A DNA stretch of 64,000 nucleotides from Poronia punctata (taxonomy: Eukaryota > Ascomycota > Sordariomycetes > Xylariales > Xylariaceae), in the NCBI GenBank assembly GCA_022579005.1, contig MU401537.1, positions 62,001 through 126,000 on the forward strand, read 5' to 3'. Made by a program: the position numbers and the translations under genes. Positions 22,920 to 34,098 of this stretch are shown here, in pieces. The notes under the pieces are model-generated. The model had not been told where the DNA came from, ran no database searches, and was given only the letters and a program-made list of their open reading frames with translations. Position 1 is the stretch's first letter, and every line of letters begins with the position of its first letter.

Positions 22920-25317
22920 TATTTTGCGTGGATTCAGATTCTCTTCTTCGTAACGGGGACTTCTTGCCTGCTAAAGCAAGGACGGGCGAATCAGGCGAGA
23001 GATTGTATGATGACGTCCATACCAACGAGGCTGTACATTATGGTCGCAAGGGAAGAGGAAGGCGAATTGGAATGCAACAGATATAGAACTACCAACGTGC
23101 TCAGAACTGAGAGTATCCACACAAGCGCTTCGATGCGAGACAGTACACGAATTGATAGTTTGCGAAAGAGTTGGGTTCAGTGTCAATGTAGAAGAGGTAG
23201 AAGCTTAATCAAGAGCACTTGTGGTTGGTACAAATGTACGTAACAGAGTGTGTGTGACAACAACCGTTGCGATGAACACAAATAAAGACTTGCGCGGTGT
23301 GTATTTAGGGACGCGTTAGAACCTCGAGCGTCCTCCAGTTATGTAAATCCGCTAAGCCGAAAGGAGCATGGCGGGGTTATTGATAAACCTCCAAGCTTTC
23401 TGCTAGCCTAAACTAGATAGACAGCTGGTTCGGCCCCACTAGAGCTTTGTTCAATGTTGGCTCTCTCTCCCTGTACGAGTACGTGTACTCGTAGATTGGG
23501 GTAACCCGCAGGTGCCCAGCACCCAAATAACACAGAAGAAACTTTAGAGAATCGACATTGGACAGATCGCCCTTCCAGGAGAATGCTACGTTCAATTAGA
23601 CAATGTCAGGGACAAAGCTACGTTGGTCCGTAATCTTTGGTTTTACTCTTATCAACCACTACAACAATGCAGCGGAAGTTCAATGAGCATACAACAAATC
23701 ATTGTGGTTGGATCTTGGTGAGATAACAAGTCAGACGTTGCAACGCTTAAGGGGTAACTATTGACACGTACAACAATGATACAGTTGAATGTCCTACGCA
23801 ATACGTAAGTACTCATAACCTGATGAGGATATAAAGAAAACACCGTCTTCACTGGCTCCCTCCTGAGCTACACGAAACTCAATGTCAACCACGGGCGGAT
23901 CTGGACCTCAATGTTTACTTCCTGGCAGCATATATATTTGCGTTAGCCGAATCTCAATCGGCCGCACTGATTTATAAGATCGGACCTTTGTTGGGTCACA
24001 TCAGGAAGATGTATCATTTGTTGTGTAGGATAGGCAATCCCAAGCGTGAAAAGGCTACTTACTCCTTTGCAGTATGCATGATGCATTCTGCTCTGCCAAT
24101 TGTCTAGCAATCATCGGTATAGTCAGTTCAGGGGTCAATGTGCAATCCACTTCTGTTACAATGTGCAACTCGGGGCCTCGGATCTTGATATATCATATCT
24201 CAACATTTTTGGAGCTATGAGTTCCGAAGGCACAGTAATACGGTGCTCGGAAATCCTAGCTCTCGTCCAATCCAATCTTCATGTACTCAGTACAATGACG
24301 CTGTTGACATGGTGCTTTTACTCCGTACCATGTCTCGCTTATAAATCCGGACGGATTTCAGCCCATTAATTGACCAGCCCTGTTCAGCCTCAAGATTTGG
24401 TTGTCCCCCTATTAGGAAATCTGGGGACCAATCACGGCAATTGGTTTACAATGCTGACAACTATCGACCCCGGATATCCAAATGACGCTTCATCTCACAA
24501 ATACTCTTGCAACTTCCAGAGATGCAACGGCAAACATGGCAAGTTTTATGTATAGTATGGCTTAAAGACGTCACTTTAGAGATGATGAGAATAGTATTGA
24601 ACTAGAGACCTGACCAACCGAGATTTACAACTTTAGAATCTTAAAGGACACGACGCTTAACGCGCATAGCGGAGATGTCGGTACAGCCTACCCACAATTG
24701 CTAGTCTGTTTGGCATCTCACCAAGCCGGAATCCATACCATTTTTAGTCAAGTCCACGATATCCACATGATACGGGTACTTACTTCCCGTTGTGAAGCAA
24801 TGCGGATGCCACAGGATGCTGGTAACTTCCTGCCCCACGTCAAACCCCTCCTACGGTCCTACCAGCGTCAGACTTTGTTCGGAAGACGTAAAGGCTACGG
24901 TAACCTCCAGGTAGGTTCGGCAGTTGTAATTTCCATCTGACTAATTCAAGCAATATTATTCGGAGCTCAAGGTGGGTTTACCGTCTAAGTACCGTTTGCG
25001 TCTTCTGTAGTCTACCCGTAGCACAAGTGGCCCATACATTAGATTGATCCCACAAGGTTCTTGCAGCTACCACACATACTTCGGACCATTAGCTGACAAA
25101 TTCACGTGAACGTCGTCTTGCTCTCCTTGGGAAAGAAAGATATAAAAGTGCTCTCTTCTACGGACTTCCTTGTCTTGGTTCTCAGTTCATCATCCAGTAA
25201 CGGTTAGACCTCTTCGATTACAACATATCAACTATATATTGCAACATCTCATCGTTCATCGACTTCAACCTTCTACTTCTACTATTTTCGAGTAGAAACA
25301 CCAAATCAACGACAAAA
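22920..25317. other. Gene-free spacer of about 2.4 kb
   Basis: Divergent promoter space between the 1081-aa gene (-) and the GST gene (+). Octamers TACGAGTA at 23474 and TACTCGTA at 23486 form an imperfect 20-bp palindrome. ORFs are all under 90 codons and lack features. A CT-rich leader and a TATAAAAG sequence at 25142 precede the GST start. Confidence 0.5.
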
Positions 25318-26214
25318 ATGGCTCCCTTTGGAACAATCTACTCTTATCCCAACAACCCTCGCGTTTTGCGAGTAAGTCTACCGCATATGCCTCCCTCCCG
25401 TCCCTTGATGAGTTGGTGCTGACGTAACTTGCAGGTGGAAGTAATTGCCGATATGAACGGCTTAGAGTTGGAACTTGGAGAGTACGAGTTCGGCGTGACC
25501 AATAAGACACCCGATTTTCTGGCCAAGTTCCCTCTCGGCAAGGTCCCGGCTTTTGAAAGCGCAGACGGTCTATGTCTTGTCGAGAGCGTCGCCATCGCCA
25601 GATATGTTGCGCAGTCTGGTCCCAGGGCCGATCAGCTTCTAGGCGAAGGTATGTACTTGCTGTCCAAGTTCAACGACAAAAAATGATCTAGACCTGCTAG
25701 GCTGATAACACGCCTTGCTTTTCAGATGCCAAGACACAGGCCCTCATTGAGCAATGGGTGGTATTCAGCGAAGCCGAGCTATCACTCAACGTCATTGTCC
25801 CAGTTCTCATGCGTGGTTGTAAGTAGTAGCGTACCTCACAATCATCTTTCTCCCTCCCATCCCTCGAACCACCAACCCATAGAAGCTTTTGCTAACCTCC
25901 TTTTGCTATAAGTAAACATTTGGGAGTACGAAGAGAAGCGGTACAAGACACACTTCGACGCACTCATGCGAGATGCGAAATACCTCGACAAGATCCTCGA
26001 AGGCGGCAAGAAGTACCTCGTCGGCGACCAATACACTCTGGCCGACATCATGGTCTGCTCCTTTATGTACTGGGCCTCCAAATTCATCTTCAGCGCCGAG
26101 CTCCGCAAGCAGTTGCCCAACCTGGCCGCATATATCAAGGCTTTTGCTAGTGTCGAGGTGCACAAGAAGCACTTTGGCGAGCTTTTGTTGAACGGACTTC
26201 CCAACTCACACTAA
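25318..26214 (+). CDS. Glutathione S-transferase, EF1B-gamma-like class
   Basis: Four exons (25318-25371, 25435-25648, 25726-25818, 25913-26214) encode 220 aa. All junctions are GT-AG and keep frame. The N-terminal thioredoxin-like domain reads [14 protein letters not shown] and has the cis-Pro region GKVPAFE followed by [11 protein letters not shown]. The all-helical C-terminal domain contains [21 protein letters not shown], the usual N-capping box/hydrophobic staple of GSTs. Similarity is closest to the GST-like domain of elongation factor 1B-gamma, but the EF1G C-terminal domain is absent, so this is a stand-alone GST of that class. A role in glutathione conjugation or stress is known for the family; the substrate is unknown. 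Confidence 0.93.
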
Positions 26215-26337
26215 ACTAGCCGCGGGGATGTTATGTAGGTATATATGAATATTCGGTGTTTGTTAGATGGACAAAAATTGCATTACAAGGGTTTATATGG
26301 ACGGGATAAAAGTAAATAAAAAAGATGTTGATGATGG

Positions 26338-26604
26338 TTACGACTGCTGTTGTTGTTGTTCTTGTTGTGCTTCTCCGTCTTCCCCCTTCCTATCACTAAT
26401 CCACCTCCCCTCACTATCTTGATAAAACTTCTCGGGCGCGGTGGGCCACACGAGATGTTTATCGCAGAAATGAGCCGTCTCCTTGGGCTTCCCATCTATT
26501 ATCGGTTTGCACTTCACATTACTACCTCCTCTCTCTGCGCACTGGTAGAACTCGGTCCGCTTGATGCATCCGCAGATATATTCGACTCTGTCCCAGTGAC
26601 ACAT
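26338..26604 (-). CDS. Small Cys-rich hypothetical protein
   Basis: A single ORF of 88 aa with seven Cys in the first half (CHW, CGC, QCAE, VKCK, HFCDKH) and a Gln-rich tail. No signal peptide. The CxC and HxCDKH spacing could suit metal binding. It converges on the GST gene 123 bp away. Similar short Cys-rich proteins are common in ascomycete gene sets, but I do not recognise this one. Support is the Cys pattern, the codon-like composition and the absence of a competing frame; it could be spurious. Confidence 0.5.
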   Translation of the reverse strand: MCHWDRVEYICGCIKRTEFYQCAERGGSNVKCKPIIDGKPKETAHFCDKHLVWPTAPEKFYQDSEGRWISDRKGEDGEAQQEQQQQQS

Positions 26605-27216
26605 TTTGTCTTTTTACGGGAGTTGTTAGACGTCGTGTTATATAATAAAATGCCCGGCGCGTAACGTACTAGATGCCGAGGATGTAGGTATATAATATTT
26701 GTTGTAAATAGGTTAGGTAAGGTTAAGTATACCTAGTTGTTTTCCTTCGGGTCTGGTTTCCCGGAGATTATGGATTTCCGGTGCGGAGTACGGTACCGGA
26801 ACTACCACAAGCCGATGTATAAATGCTTTGCGTAGGTTGGTATAGCAATATGTAGCACGTGGATGTTTAAGGAGGATATGATCAAAAGTTTTAAAAATAA
26901 AAACAGCTTATTCAATCAAGACAATTTACTTTCGTTCATAATGCGGGGAGACGGGATGGTATGGTGATCTTGCAGAAAATCTGGAGTAATGAGATCGACT
27001 CCAACTCAACCAACTTGTATCCCTGGGTTAACCTTTAATAACCTAAGACAAAAATCCGCGGGGTCGGTCGGACCCTTACTTCCCGATATCAAACAAGACC
27101 AGATAACCGGGTATAGGTAATGTATAAAACAATGGCCCCGGTGGTATCCGTGACTGTCCTCCGTTTCTTTCACCTAGACACTGAATCTTGATATTCGGGA
27201 CATATACAAAGACATC
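26605..27216. other. Intergenic spacer upstream of the sugar transporter
   Basis: Divergent promoter space between the small Cys-rich ORF (-) and the transporter (+). No ORF or RNA gene of note. Confidence 0.5.
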
Positions 27217-29436
27217 ATGCGGCTCAGCTGGTATACCTTGGGCATAGCCCTGACAGCATCTCTGGGGACGTTTTTGTTTGCAAGTTTGGCCAGTTTCCCT
27301 TTTGTGTTTACAGGCTTTTTTCTAACATTACCAGGGCTTTGATACCGGGATCATTACGACAAGTAGGTATACAACCATATATCGACTATTATTTTCCCGA
27401 CAAGACAATCTGACAGAGAAATAATAAATAGCAATTGCGCATCAAAGCTGGATCGATTACATGGGTCATCCGTCCAAGGGCATTACCGGTGCAGTGAGTT
27501 TTTATTTTTATCCATCCATCTATCTGGCTAACTTCTCCCCCATTCTAACTTGGGTATCTATCTAAAGGTCGTGGCTGTCTACATCGCCGGGGAAGCCGTA
27601 GGCGCGATCCTACAAATCTTCATGGGAGACAGGCTCGGACGGAAACGTTTCATGCAACTCGCTTGCATCATCGTCACCGTTGGCGCGGTGATTCAGGCCG
27701 CAGCCGTCAATATCGGAATGTTGCTGGCGGGACGTGTCCTCGCTGGTATTGCTGTGGGGTGAGTGAGCATTTATTTCACTTTACACTTACACTTACACTT
27801 ACACTTACAGCTGACCTTTACCGTACATACCAGCGCCCTAAGCGGCACAGTCCCAATCTATCTATCAGAAATCAGCCCTCCCCAAACCCGCGGCCTAGTC
27901 GGCGGTATAGGCGGCGTCGGCATATCATTTGGTACAATGACAGCCAACTGGATCGGGTTCGCGGGAAGTTATGCCCCCTACGGACCCGTTCAATGGCGAC
28001 TACCTCTCGCGCTGCAAGCTCCGTGGGGTATAATACTCTTCGTCTGTCTAGCTACTTATATGCCTCATAGTCCGCGACAGCTTATCCAGAGGGGTAAGAT
28101 TGCGGAGGCAAGAAAGGAGTTTGCCAAGACTGGCGATGGGATGTCGGCCCACGAGGTCGAGGAGGAGTTTAATATGATGAGGGCACAGATTGAGTATGAG
28201 AAGAATCGGGATATTCTTTCGTATAGGGAGATTTTCAAGTTGTATAGGAGGAGGGTGCTTGTGTAAGTTTTTTGCATGAAAGTGGGAATGAACGAAATAT
28301 ATATATACTGATTCTTGGTTTGGGGGTTAGGTCTATCTCTGTTCAGGTGTTGACTAGTGTCACTGGCATCAACGTTATCCAGGTGAGGCGACTATTACCT
28401 TCCGTTTAGTTGAGAACTTGAGACAGAGGAGACATCTAACGCTTCTGTCGATATGCAGTATTACCAAAGTGAGTACCCCCTATTCATGGTATATGATATC
28501 TACCAATTCCTCGCTAAATCATCACCAGCTTCGACATACAAATCCCTAGGCATGGACGCAAAGACTATCCTAGCCCTGGTCGCAGCCTGGGGAACATGCG
28601 CCTTTATATCCAATGCGATATCAGTTGTATACCTGCCCGATTTCTGGGGTCGTCGCAAGTGAGTCCCGAATCCCGATGACATTCCTTCCTTCTTCCGACG
28701 AGAAAAGAAGCTAACGACGGTGTCGAAAAGGATGTTACTTGCCGGTGTAGCCTGTGTCATCGTCACGGAAATTTACTCGGCCGTCCTCCAACGAGTATAC
28801 GAAAATACCGATAACCGAGTAGGCAAAGGCTTTGCTATTCTAGGCATATATCTGTTCGTCGTCTGTTATTGTAAGCATCCATTTTCATTTCCTTTTACCA
28901 TCTGAGTGTCTAGCTATATGAGACCGATGATCTAATAATCCTCCCCAACTAGACGGTCTCATCAACAGCACAACATGGCTCTACGGCTCAGAGGTCCTCC
29001 CCATCTCCATCCGAAATAAAATCGTCGGAGTTTCTGCCGCTGCGCACTATATAGTCAACGTTGCCTGTAAGAACATCTACCTATCCATCCATCTATTTAT
29101 CTCTTTACTTTTCAAAGAACAGGACTAACATGTTATTTTTCTAGTCACACAAGCAGGGCCGACTGCTTTTGCTAATATCCACGAAAACTATTACTACGTT
29201 TTCGTCGGCATCTGCGTTATCTATTTCGTTCTTATATACTTATATTTCCCGTAACTCTCTCACCCGCCAACCCCTTTGGTTGTTACCGTTAACTAACCAA
29301 CTATATATGTAGGGAAACTAAGCAGAAGAGTCTTGAAGAAATCGCTGCGGCGTTTGGGGATCGTGTGGTCGATGTCGATGAGCGGGATGTTAAAGCCAAT
29401 GTAGGTCTTCGAGAGGAGAAGATGGGTGAGATCTGA
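27217..29436 (+). CDS. MFS sugar transporter, 12 exons
   Basis: Exons: 27217-27279, 27335-27362, 27432-27493, 27568-27758, 27834-28262, 28331-28382, 28459-28468, 28529-28658, 28731-28870, 28953-29066, 29145-29250, 29313-29436; 482 aa. Sugar-porter signatures are present: FGFDTGIITT in helix 1, GDRLGRKR between helices 2 and 3, PRQLIQRGKIAEAR after helix 6, GINVIQYYQ in helix 7, and PETKQKSLEE at the C-terminus. Two unusual features: intron 1 has a GC donor (GCAAGT to CAG), the only choice that restores FLFGFD, and exon 7 is only 10 nt (TATTACCAAA), completing QYYQT. It imports hexoses or related sugars across the plasma membrane; the substrate cannot be told. Length is slightly short for the family because the N-terminal tail is minimal. 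Confidence 0.9.
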
Positions 29437-30020
29437 CGAGGAGGTTATGTTGAGTCGTATTAGGTAGATCATATAAGTAGAATCCGAAAGGGGTTGAACA
29501 CTGCGCTCAGGTTCTTGACTGCTGGAACAAAGGGAGATGTTCTAGTTCCAAGAGACGAGAACGAAATGGTCGAAATTATTTCCTCATCTACCTGTGATGG
29601 TAGTCGTAATAACATGGTTGAGCTCTTACAATGAAGGCAGGTTACAAGGGGGGGGGGTTAACCTCATGTTGTCACATCGGTCCTTTAGGTACTGTACCTA
29701 GGCGAACAGTTAGCGAGATGCCGACGATCAAAACCTCGTACTTGGGTATGTAACTTGAGTAACCTAGCTATAAGTCGACCGCAGACTTTTAAGAGGTGTA
29801 TGAAACCACTCCCATCCCATAATATATACACACACACACACACACACACACGTACCTACCTTACCTACCATATCCACCTAAAAAACAAAAGCTTTCTCCC
29901 GCTTCCCGAGTCCCCATCCCTCGCTAAGGCGGACGGATCCACACCACCTCCCTACCTACCTCCCTACCTACGAGTCAACCACAAAACCCCGGATAGAAAC
30001 TCGTCAATCCAACAAACAGC
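29437..30020. other. Spacer between transporter and tRNA cluster
   Basis: Contains a G run at 29650-29657 and a (CA)n microsatellite at about 29828-29851. No gene-like ORF. Confidence 0.6.
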
Positions 30021-30157
30021 GCCCGGTTAGCTCAATCGGTAGAGCGTGAGACTCTTAATCTCAAGGTTGCGGGTAAGCTTTCCTTCCATTAAGAAGATTA
30101 CGAGGGAAAAAAAGTAACTAACAGATGATGAAATAGGTTCGACCCCCGCATTGGGCT
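30021..30157 (+). tRNA. tRNA-Lys(CTT) interrupted in the T arm by a 64-nt intron
   Basis: Acceptor GCCCGGT/ATTGGGC, D arm GCTC..GAGC, anticodon arm TGAGA-CTCTTAA-TCTCA with U33 and anticodon CTT are complete. There is no intron at the usual 37/38 site. The T arm is split: GCGG at 30069-30072, then a 64-nt insert, then GTTCGACCCCCGC. Removing 30073-30136 restores a perfect T stem and loop and a 73-nt tRNA. Because the insert ends in AG and the next bases are GTTCGACC, a B-box sequence (GGTTCGACC) survives in the unspliced gene. A T5 run occurs about 50 nt downstream. Either a functional tRNA with an unusual intron or a tRNA interrupted by an insertion. Confidence 0.85.
30073..30136 (+). other. 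Spliceosomal-type intron inside tRNA-Lys
   Basis: The insert starts GTAAGC and ends ATAG, with a branch-site match CTAAC at 30118-30122, 14 nt before the acceptor. These are the donor, branch and acceptor signals used by the protein-coding introns in this window. Its 64-nt length is also typical of them. It is not a tRNA-endonuclease type intron by position, and I see no bulge-helix-bulge. Confidence 0.75.
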
Positions 30158-30524
30158 CAATTCCTGATGCTTCCTAGATTATAACTAGGGATTGCAACCA
30201 GTATATTTTTCGTCTTTTTAAATATTCTCTTGAATTTTAACAGTCTCTTTTAAGAGTCGTCTTCTTTTTTTGCTTGTTTTTACATACTTTGCTTGATTAG
30301 TAGCAACACGTAGAATCTGTCTTAGTATATGCCACCTTAGTAGTAGACTAGAATTTTGCTATGGAAATTTTAAAACGGAAAAAAAAAAAAAAGTTTATAA
30401 CCAACCTGCAACCACAAACTCTAAACCCAGAACCTACAAACCAAGGCCCTGCCACCCGTCACTTCCAGCATAGATCATCACAAACCGCCTCTTTCCCATC
30501 AATCAAGAAAAAAGACATTTCCAA
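30158..30524. other. Spacer between tRNA-Lys and tRNA-Ser
   Basis: AT-rich with several T runs (e.g. near 30208 and 30264) that can end Pol III transcripts and an A12 run near 30380. No gene seen. Confidence 0.6.
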
Positions 30525-30605
30525 GGCAACGTGGCTGAGTGGTTAAAGCGTATGACTAGAAATCATATCCCTTCGGGGTCACAGGTTCGAGTCCTGTCGT
30601 TGTCG
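30525..30605 (+). tRNA. tRNA-Ser(AGA)
   Basis: Acceptor GGCAACG/CGTTGTC, D arm with TGGCTGAGTGG, anticodon arm TATGA-CTAGAAA-TCATA with anticodon AGA, the long class II variable arm ATCCCTTCGGGGTC, and T arm ACAGG-TTCGAGT-CCTGT. No intron. Class II variable arm and anticodon agree with serine. Confidence 0.95.
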
Positions 30606-30635
30606 GTCAAATCTACTTTGATAGTAGATCTTCAC

Positions 30636-30726
30636 GGTCTGGTGGTCTAGTGGTATGATTCTCGCTTAGGGTTCACCCTATAGCATTGCTTGCGAGAGGT
30701 CCCGGGTTCAATCCCCGGCCAGACCC
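30636..30726 (+). tRNA. tRNA-Pro(AGG) with a 19-nt canonical intron
   Basis: Acceptor GGTCTGG/CCAGACC, anticodon stem CTCGC/GCGAG, loop TTAGGG plus T38, anticodon AGG. The intron 30672-30690 lies between positions 37 and 38, the standard nuclear tRNA site, in contrast to tRNA-Lys 0.6 kb away. T arm CCGGG-TTCAATC-CCCGG. A T5 run follows at 30730. Confidence 0.95.
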
Positions 30727-31249
30727 TTCTTTTTGCTCTGTTCCTGTCTCTCCGTACTGATTGATCTTTTTGGTTTCTTGCGTAGACGGCAGGGGGGGGG
30801 GTTTTGAGTTCTGGTGGGGCGAGAACTTTGAACATGTTGTTTGTTGTTTACCATAAAACCTGTCGTGTCTGGCATAACTTTTTAACTTTTATCGCGGTTT
30901 TAAAGGTTGAAGAATGGAAAGGCGTACATGATTGATTACTTATATCTCACGTGCATTTGATAGAGGTATGGTATGTAAGAGAACGGAAAAACGAACGAAT
31001 GGACGGGAACGAACCGGCATCGCGCCCTCCGATGGACATGTTCTATCCCGGCCCAAGAGAGCAACACACACAGATATTTAAGTGCAGCCCGACGCGGGGA
31101 TACATACCCCTAACTAATTATCATCATCATCAATCAACCCCTTTAACCTACTCGTAGATAGGTATACTCACATTTTACAAAGTAGATTACATTTCTTTCC
31201 TAAGTACCTACCCTCACATAATATTGATAGACCAGAACAGAAAAAAAAA
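30727..31249. other. Spacer before the hydroxyacid dehydrogenase
   Basis: Contains a G9 run near 30791 and TACTCGTA at 31149 about 100 bp before the next start codon. No gene-like ORF. Confidence 0.5.
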
Positions 31250-32367
31250 ATGACACAGACCCACTTCGTAATCGTCGCATTACAGACATTCTTCTGTCCC
31301 TGGTCGGAATTCAGCTTACCAGCGCCTTACACGTGCGAATTCCGCGATTACGCGAGTACGAGGCCGGACCAAGTGGCCGAACGTATCCGAGATGCGGATA
31401 TCGTGATAGCCACGCTCTCGCCTTTTACGGCGGAGATTCTGAACCCGGAGATGACCCCGCGTTTAAAGAGTAAGGAAAAACGAAACCCCCCCCATTTTAA
31501 ACCTACTGGGCGCGCTCGTTTACTTTACCTACTAAAATGGGTTGTATAAAAAAAAAAGTGATATCCGTCATAGCATCAGGCACCGACAACGTCGACCTAG
31601 CAGCGTGTCGAGCGCGGGGTATAGTGGTGGGAAACGCGCCGCACTGCAACGAAGCGACGGTGACAGAGCACGCGTTGGCGCTATATTTCGCCACGCGCCG
31701 CTCCCTCACCTTGACGCATTCGCTCGTGCGCTCGGGGAACTGGCCGTCGCAGCAACAACATCGGATCATGGACGGGGCGCGCGGTGCGCCGCCCATGACG
31801 ATGCGTGATGAACTCGTGGGGATTATCGGGTACGGGAGCGTGGGGAGGACGATTGAGAAGAGGGCGAGATTGTTGGGGATGAAGTGTGTTATTGCGGCGC
31901 GCAAAGGCAAGGATGCGGGTACGGGTATGGGTATTCTCCCTCCTCCTCCTCCTGTGGGTAGGGCTTCTTTTGATACGGTTATACGGGAATGTTCGGTTTT
32001 GATGATTTGTTTGCCGCGCGCTCCCGAGACGATGAATTTATTGTCGGGGGCAGAGTTTGAAGTTATGAAGAGGCATGTTGTGGTTATTAATGTTTCGCGT
32101 GGGGGGATCGTGGATGAGAAGGCTGTTGTCAGGGCGTTGACGGATGGGAGGATTGCTGGGTATGGTACGGATGTGTTTGCGCAGGAGCCGGCTGAGCCGG
32201 AGACGAGTGTTTTGCTTGCTCCGGACACGAGGGATCTTAATCTGGTGATGACGCCGCATGTGGCTTGGTATGGGGAGGAGACTTTGAATAATTATCGGAG
32301 GACTTGTAAGGAGAATATCGTGGAGTTTTTGATGAGAGGGAGGGCAAAGTATGAGGTTGTAGGTTAG
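31250..32367 (+). CDS. D-isomer-specific 2-hydroxyacid dehydrogenase
   Basis: Exons 31250-31469 and 31559-32367 (342 aa) join in phase 1 and restore PRLKMISVIASGTDNVDL. The 89-nt intron carries a C run and ends in a long A run before AG. The Rossmann dinucleotide fold shows VGIIGYGSVG near residue 160. Catalytic residues are in place: Arg in NVSRGGIVDE (about residue 254), Glu in the GTDVFAQEP region, and His in TPHVAWYGEE (about 307). Family enzymes reduce 2-keto acids or oxidise D-2-hydroxyacids such as glycerate, phosphoglycerate or formate, using NAD(P)H. No ACT domain, so a bona fide serine-pathway PGDH is unlikely. The substrate is unknown. Confidence 0.92.
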
Positions 32368-34098
32368 TTACGAATGAATACCCAGACACCCAGACACCCA
32401 GACAAACCTTGGAAATCTAGACTTTGATAGAAGAAGCAGAATACACAAAGTTGCCGGTCGTATTTATTGATTCGGACCAAGTAAGAAGATTTCTTGGGGA
32501 CGCGGAATATCTTCCTTATACGTCCGGCTTTATTGATAAACTGCAATGGGGGATAATCTAGGGGACGCGCATTGTTTTCTTGCGTACTGCGGTTTTGAGT
32601 AAGGGTCATTACTTACCTAGGCTTATAGAGTGCCTATCGTATGAAATTGGTTCCTTTGATTAGGTACTTGGAAGTTCAAATCTGGTGTTGATGAAATAAC
32701 CGATCAACATCTCTCTTTGATTTCGGTGTCTGAACCGTTTAGGTTATCTACCAAGCTTTAGGGAATTTGATACCGATGATCTAGATGTATATATGTTTTC
32801 AGGGAACATGATATGTGATTTTGAGATTTGTCATTGTTTTCTTTTCAGTGGAATGCGTCAAAGTAGGTAAGGTACCTAATGAGTTGGAATATACGAGTCC
32901 AGAACACCCTTTCTTCATGATCAAGCTTCATGATGAAGAGGTATGTCTGTCTGCGTCGCGGTAGGTATCTCAGGTCGCCAAGCAGAGTTGATACTGTGTC
33001 CAATTCTGTCTGATGTTCTCACCGTGTTGAATATTGCACAGCCACATAATTGTGGCTTAAAATGCTGATATGGCTGTGTTACAACATGACGAGAGGCCCG
33101 ACAGAGAGTGTCTGAATATGTTCTAGTGTATTATCATCTCAATCCGTCGTACTCGGTGTATACGAACAGATACCTCCCTACCCAATAAGATTATATGTTC
33201 AGTGTTGTTTACGTTACCTGACATATGAGCTGAATATCGGTGACCCTTCTTTTGACCTTGTTGCCAGCTGCTTTATTAAGCAAGGACATTCACCACATCT
33301 CTCCAAGAGCCAGACTGGGGAAGTCGTGTCGTCATCTCGTCCTCGACCCTGTTCGACCGGGAACCAATAGAATTACGGCATATCATATTATCATTCCCAA
33401 ACCGGCAATGAACGACCGACGTAAAACAAACGTAGCTTGCGAAGCGCTTGTGAATGAGATGCTCGGTTACAACCAACCCCACCACATTGACCTCCTTTTT
33501 CTTCTCCAGTTTGGGTTCAACCGATGGACACCTTCCATGAGTGGCCTGGAATGGTAGTACCGACGTTGATTGGCAATTACACACGTATGTATACCTATTC
33601 TTGGTCACTTAAAACTTACTCAGACCGCGGTATGATGTAGCCAGGCTGCCAGGCCGGATACTCTCATATCCGCATATTGGCATCGGATGAAAGGCTTGGT
33701 AAATCTGTTCAAGTCTTGCTGACAATCTTCGAGGCCCGGTACGTTCAGCAGATGAAATGAAGAAAAACAGCGACAAGCCACGGTCGATATTCCGTGACCA
33801 ATACGGTACCGTGGTCTGCCTCCTCCATACGCGGACCCTTGCCATTCTCCTATGACCATGTGGCGACCATAAACGGTTACTACTACGTACGTGTATCGCC
33901 GTAGCGATCCCGCCAAGAGACCCTATGATGTTTTCTTAAAAACAAACCCTTGATAGTGTGACCTCATACCTCCAAATTATCATGTACAGTTCTTGAACTT
34001 ACCATCTACTCTCTACAACCCGCCATGTTCTAGAAATGCCTATCTTCAATGAATGATAAAAACAATACGACCGCGTATATACACGATAACCCGTCGTT
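32368..34098. other. Gene-free spacer of about 1.7 kb
   Basis: Only short ORFs in several frames (maximum about 110 codons at 33276-33608), none with motifs. Promoter side of the kelch gene. No RNA gene seen. Confidence 0.5.

Noticed and set aside
31503..32228. 241-codon minus-strand ORF
   Set aside because: Antisense to the 2-hydroxyacid dehydrogenase, whose cofactor and catalytic motifs are complete.
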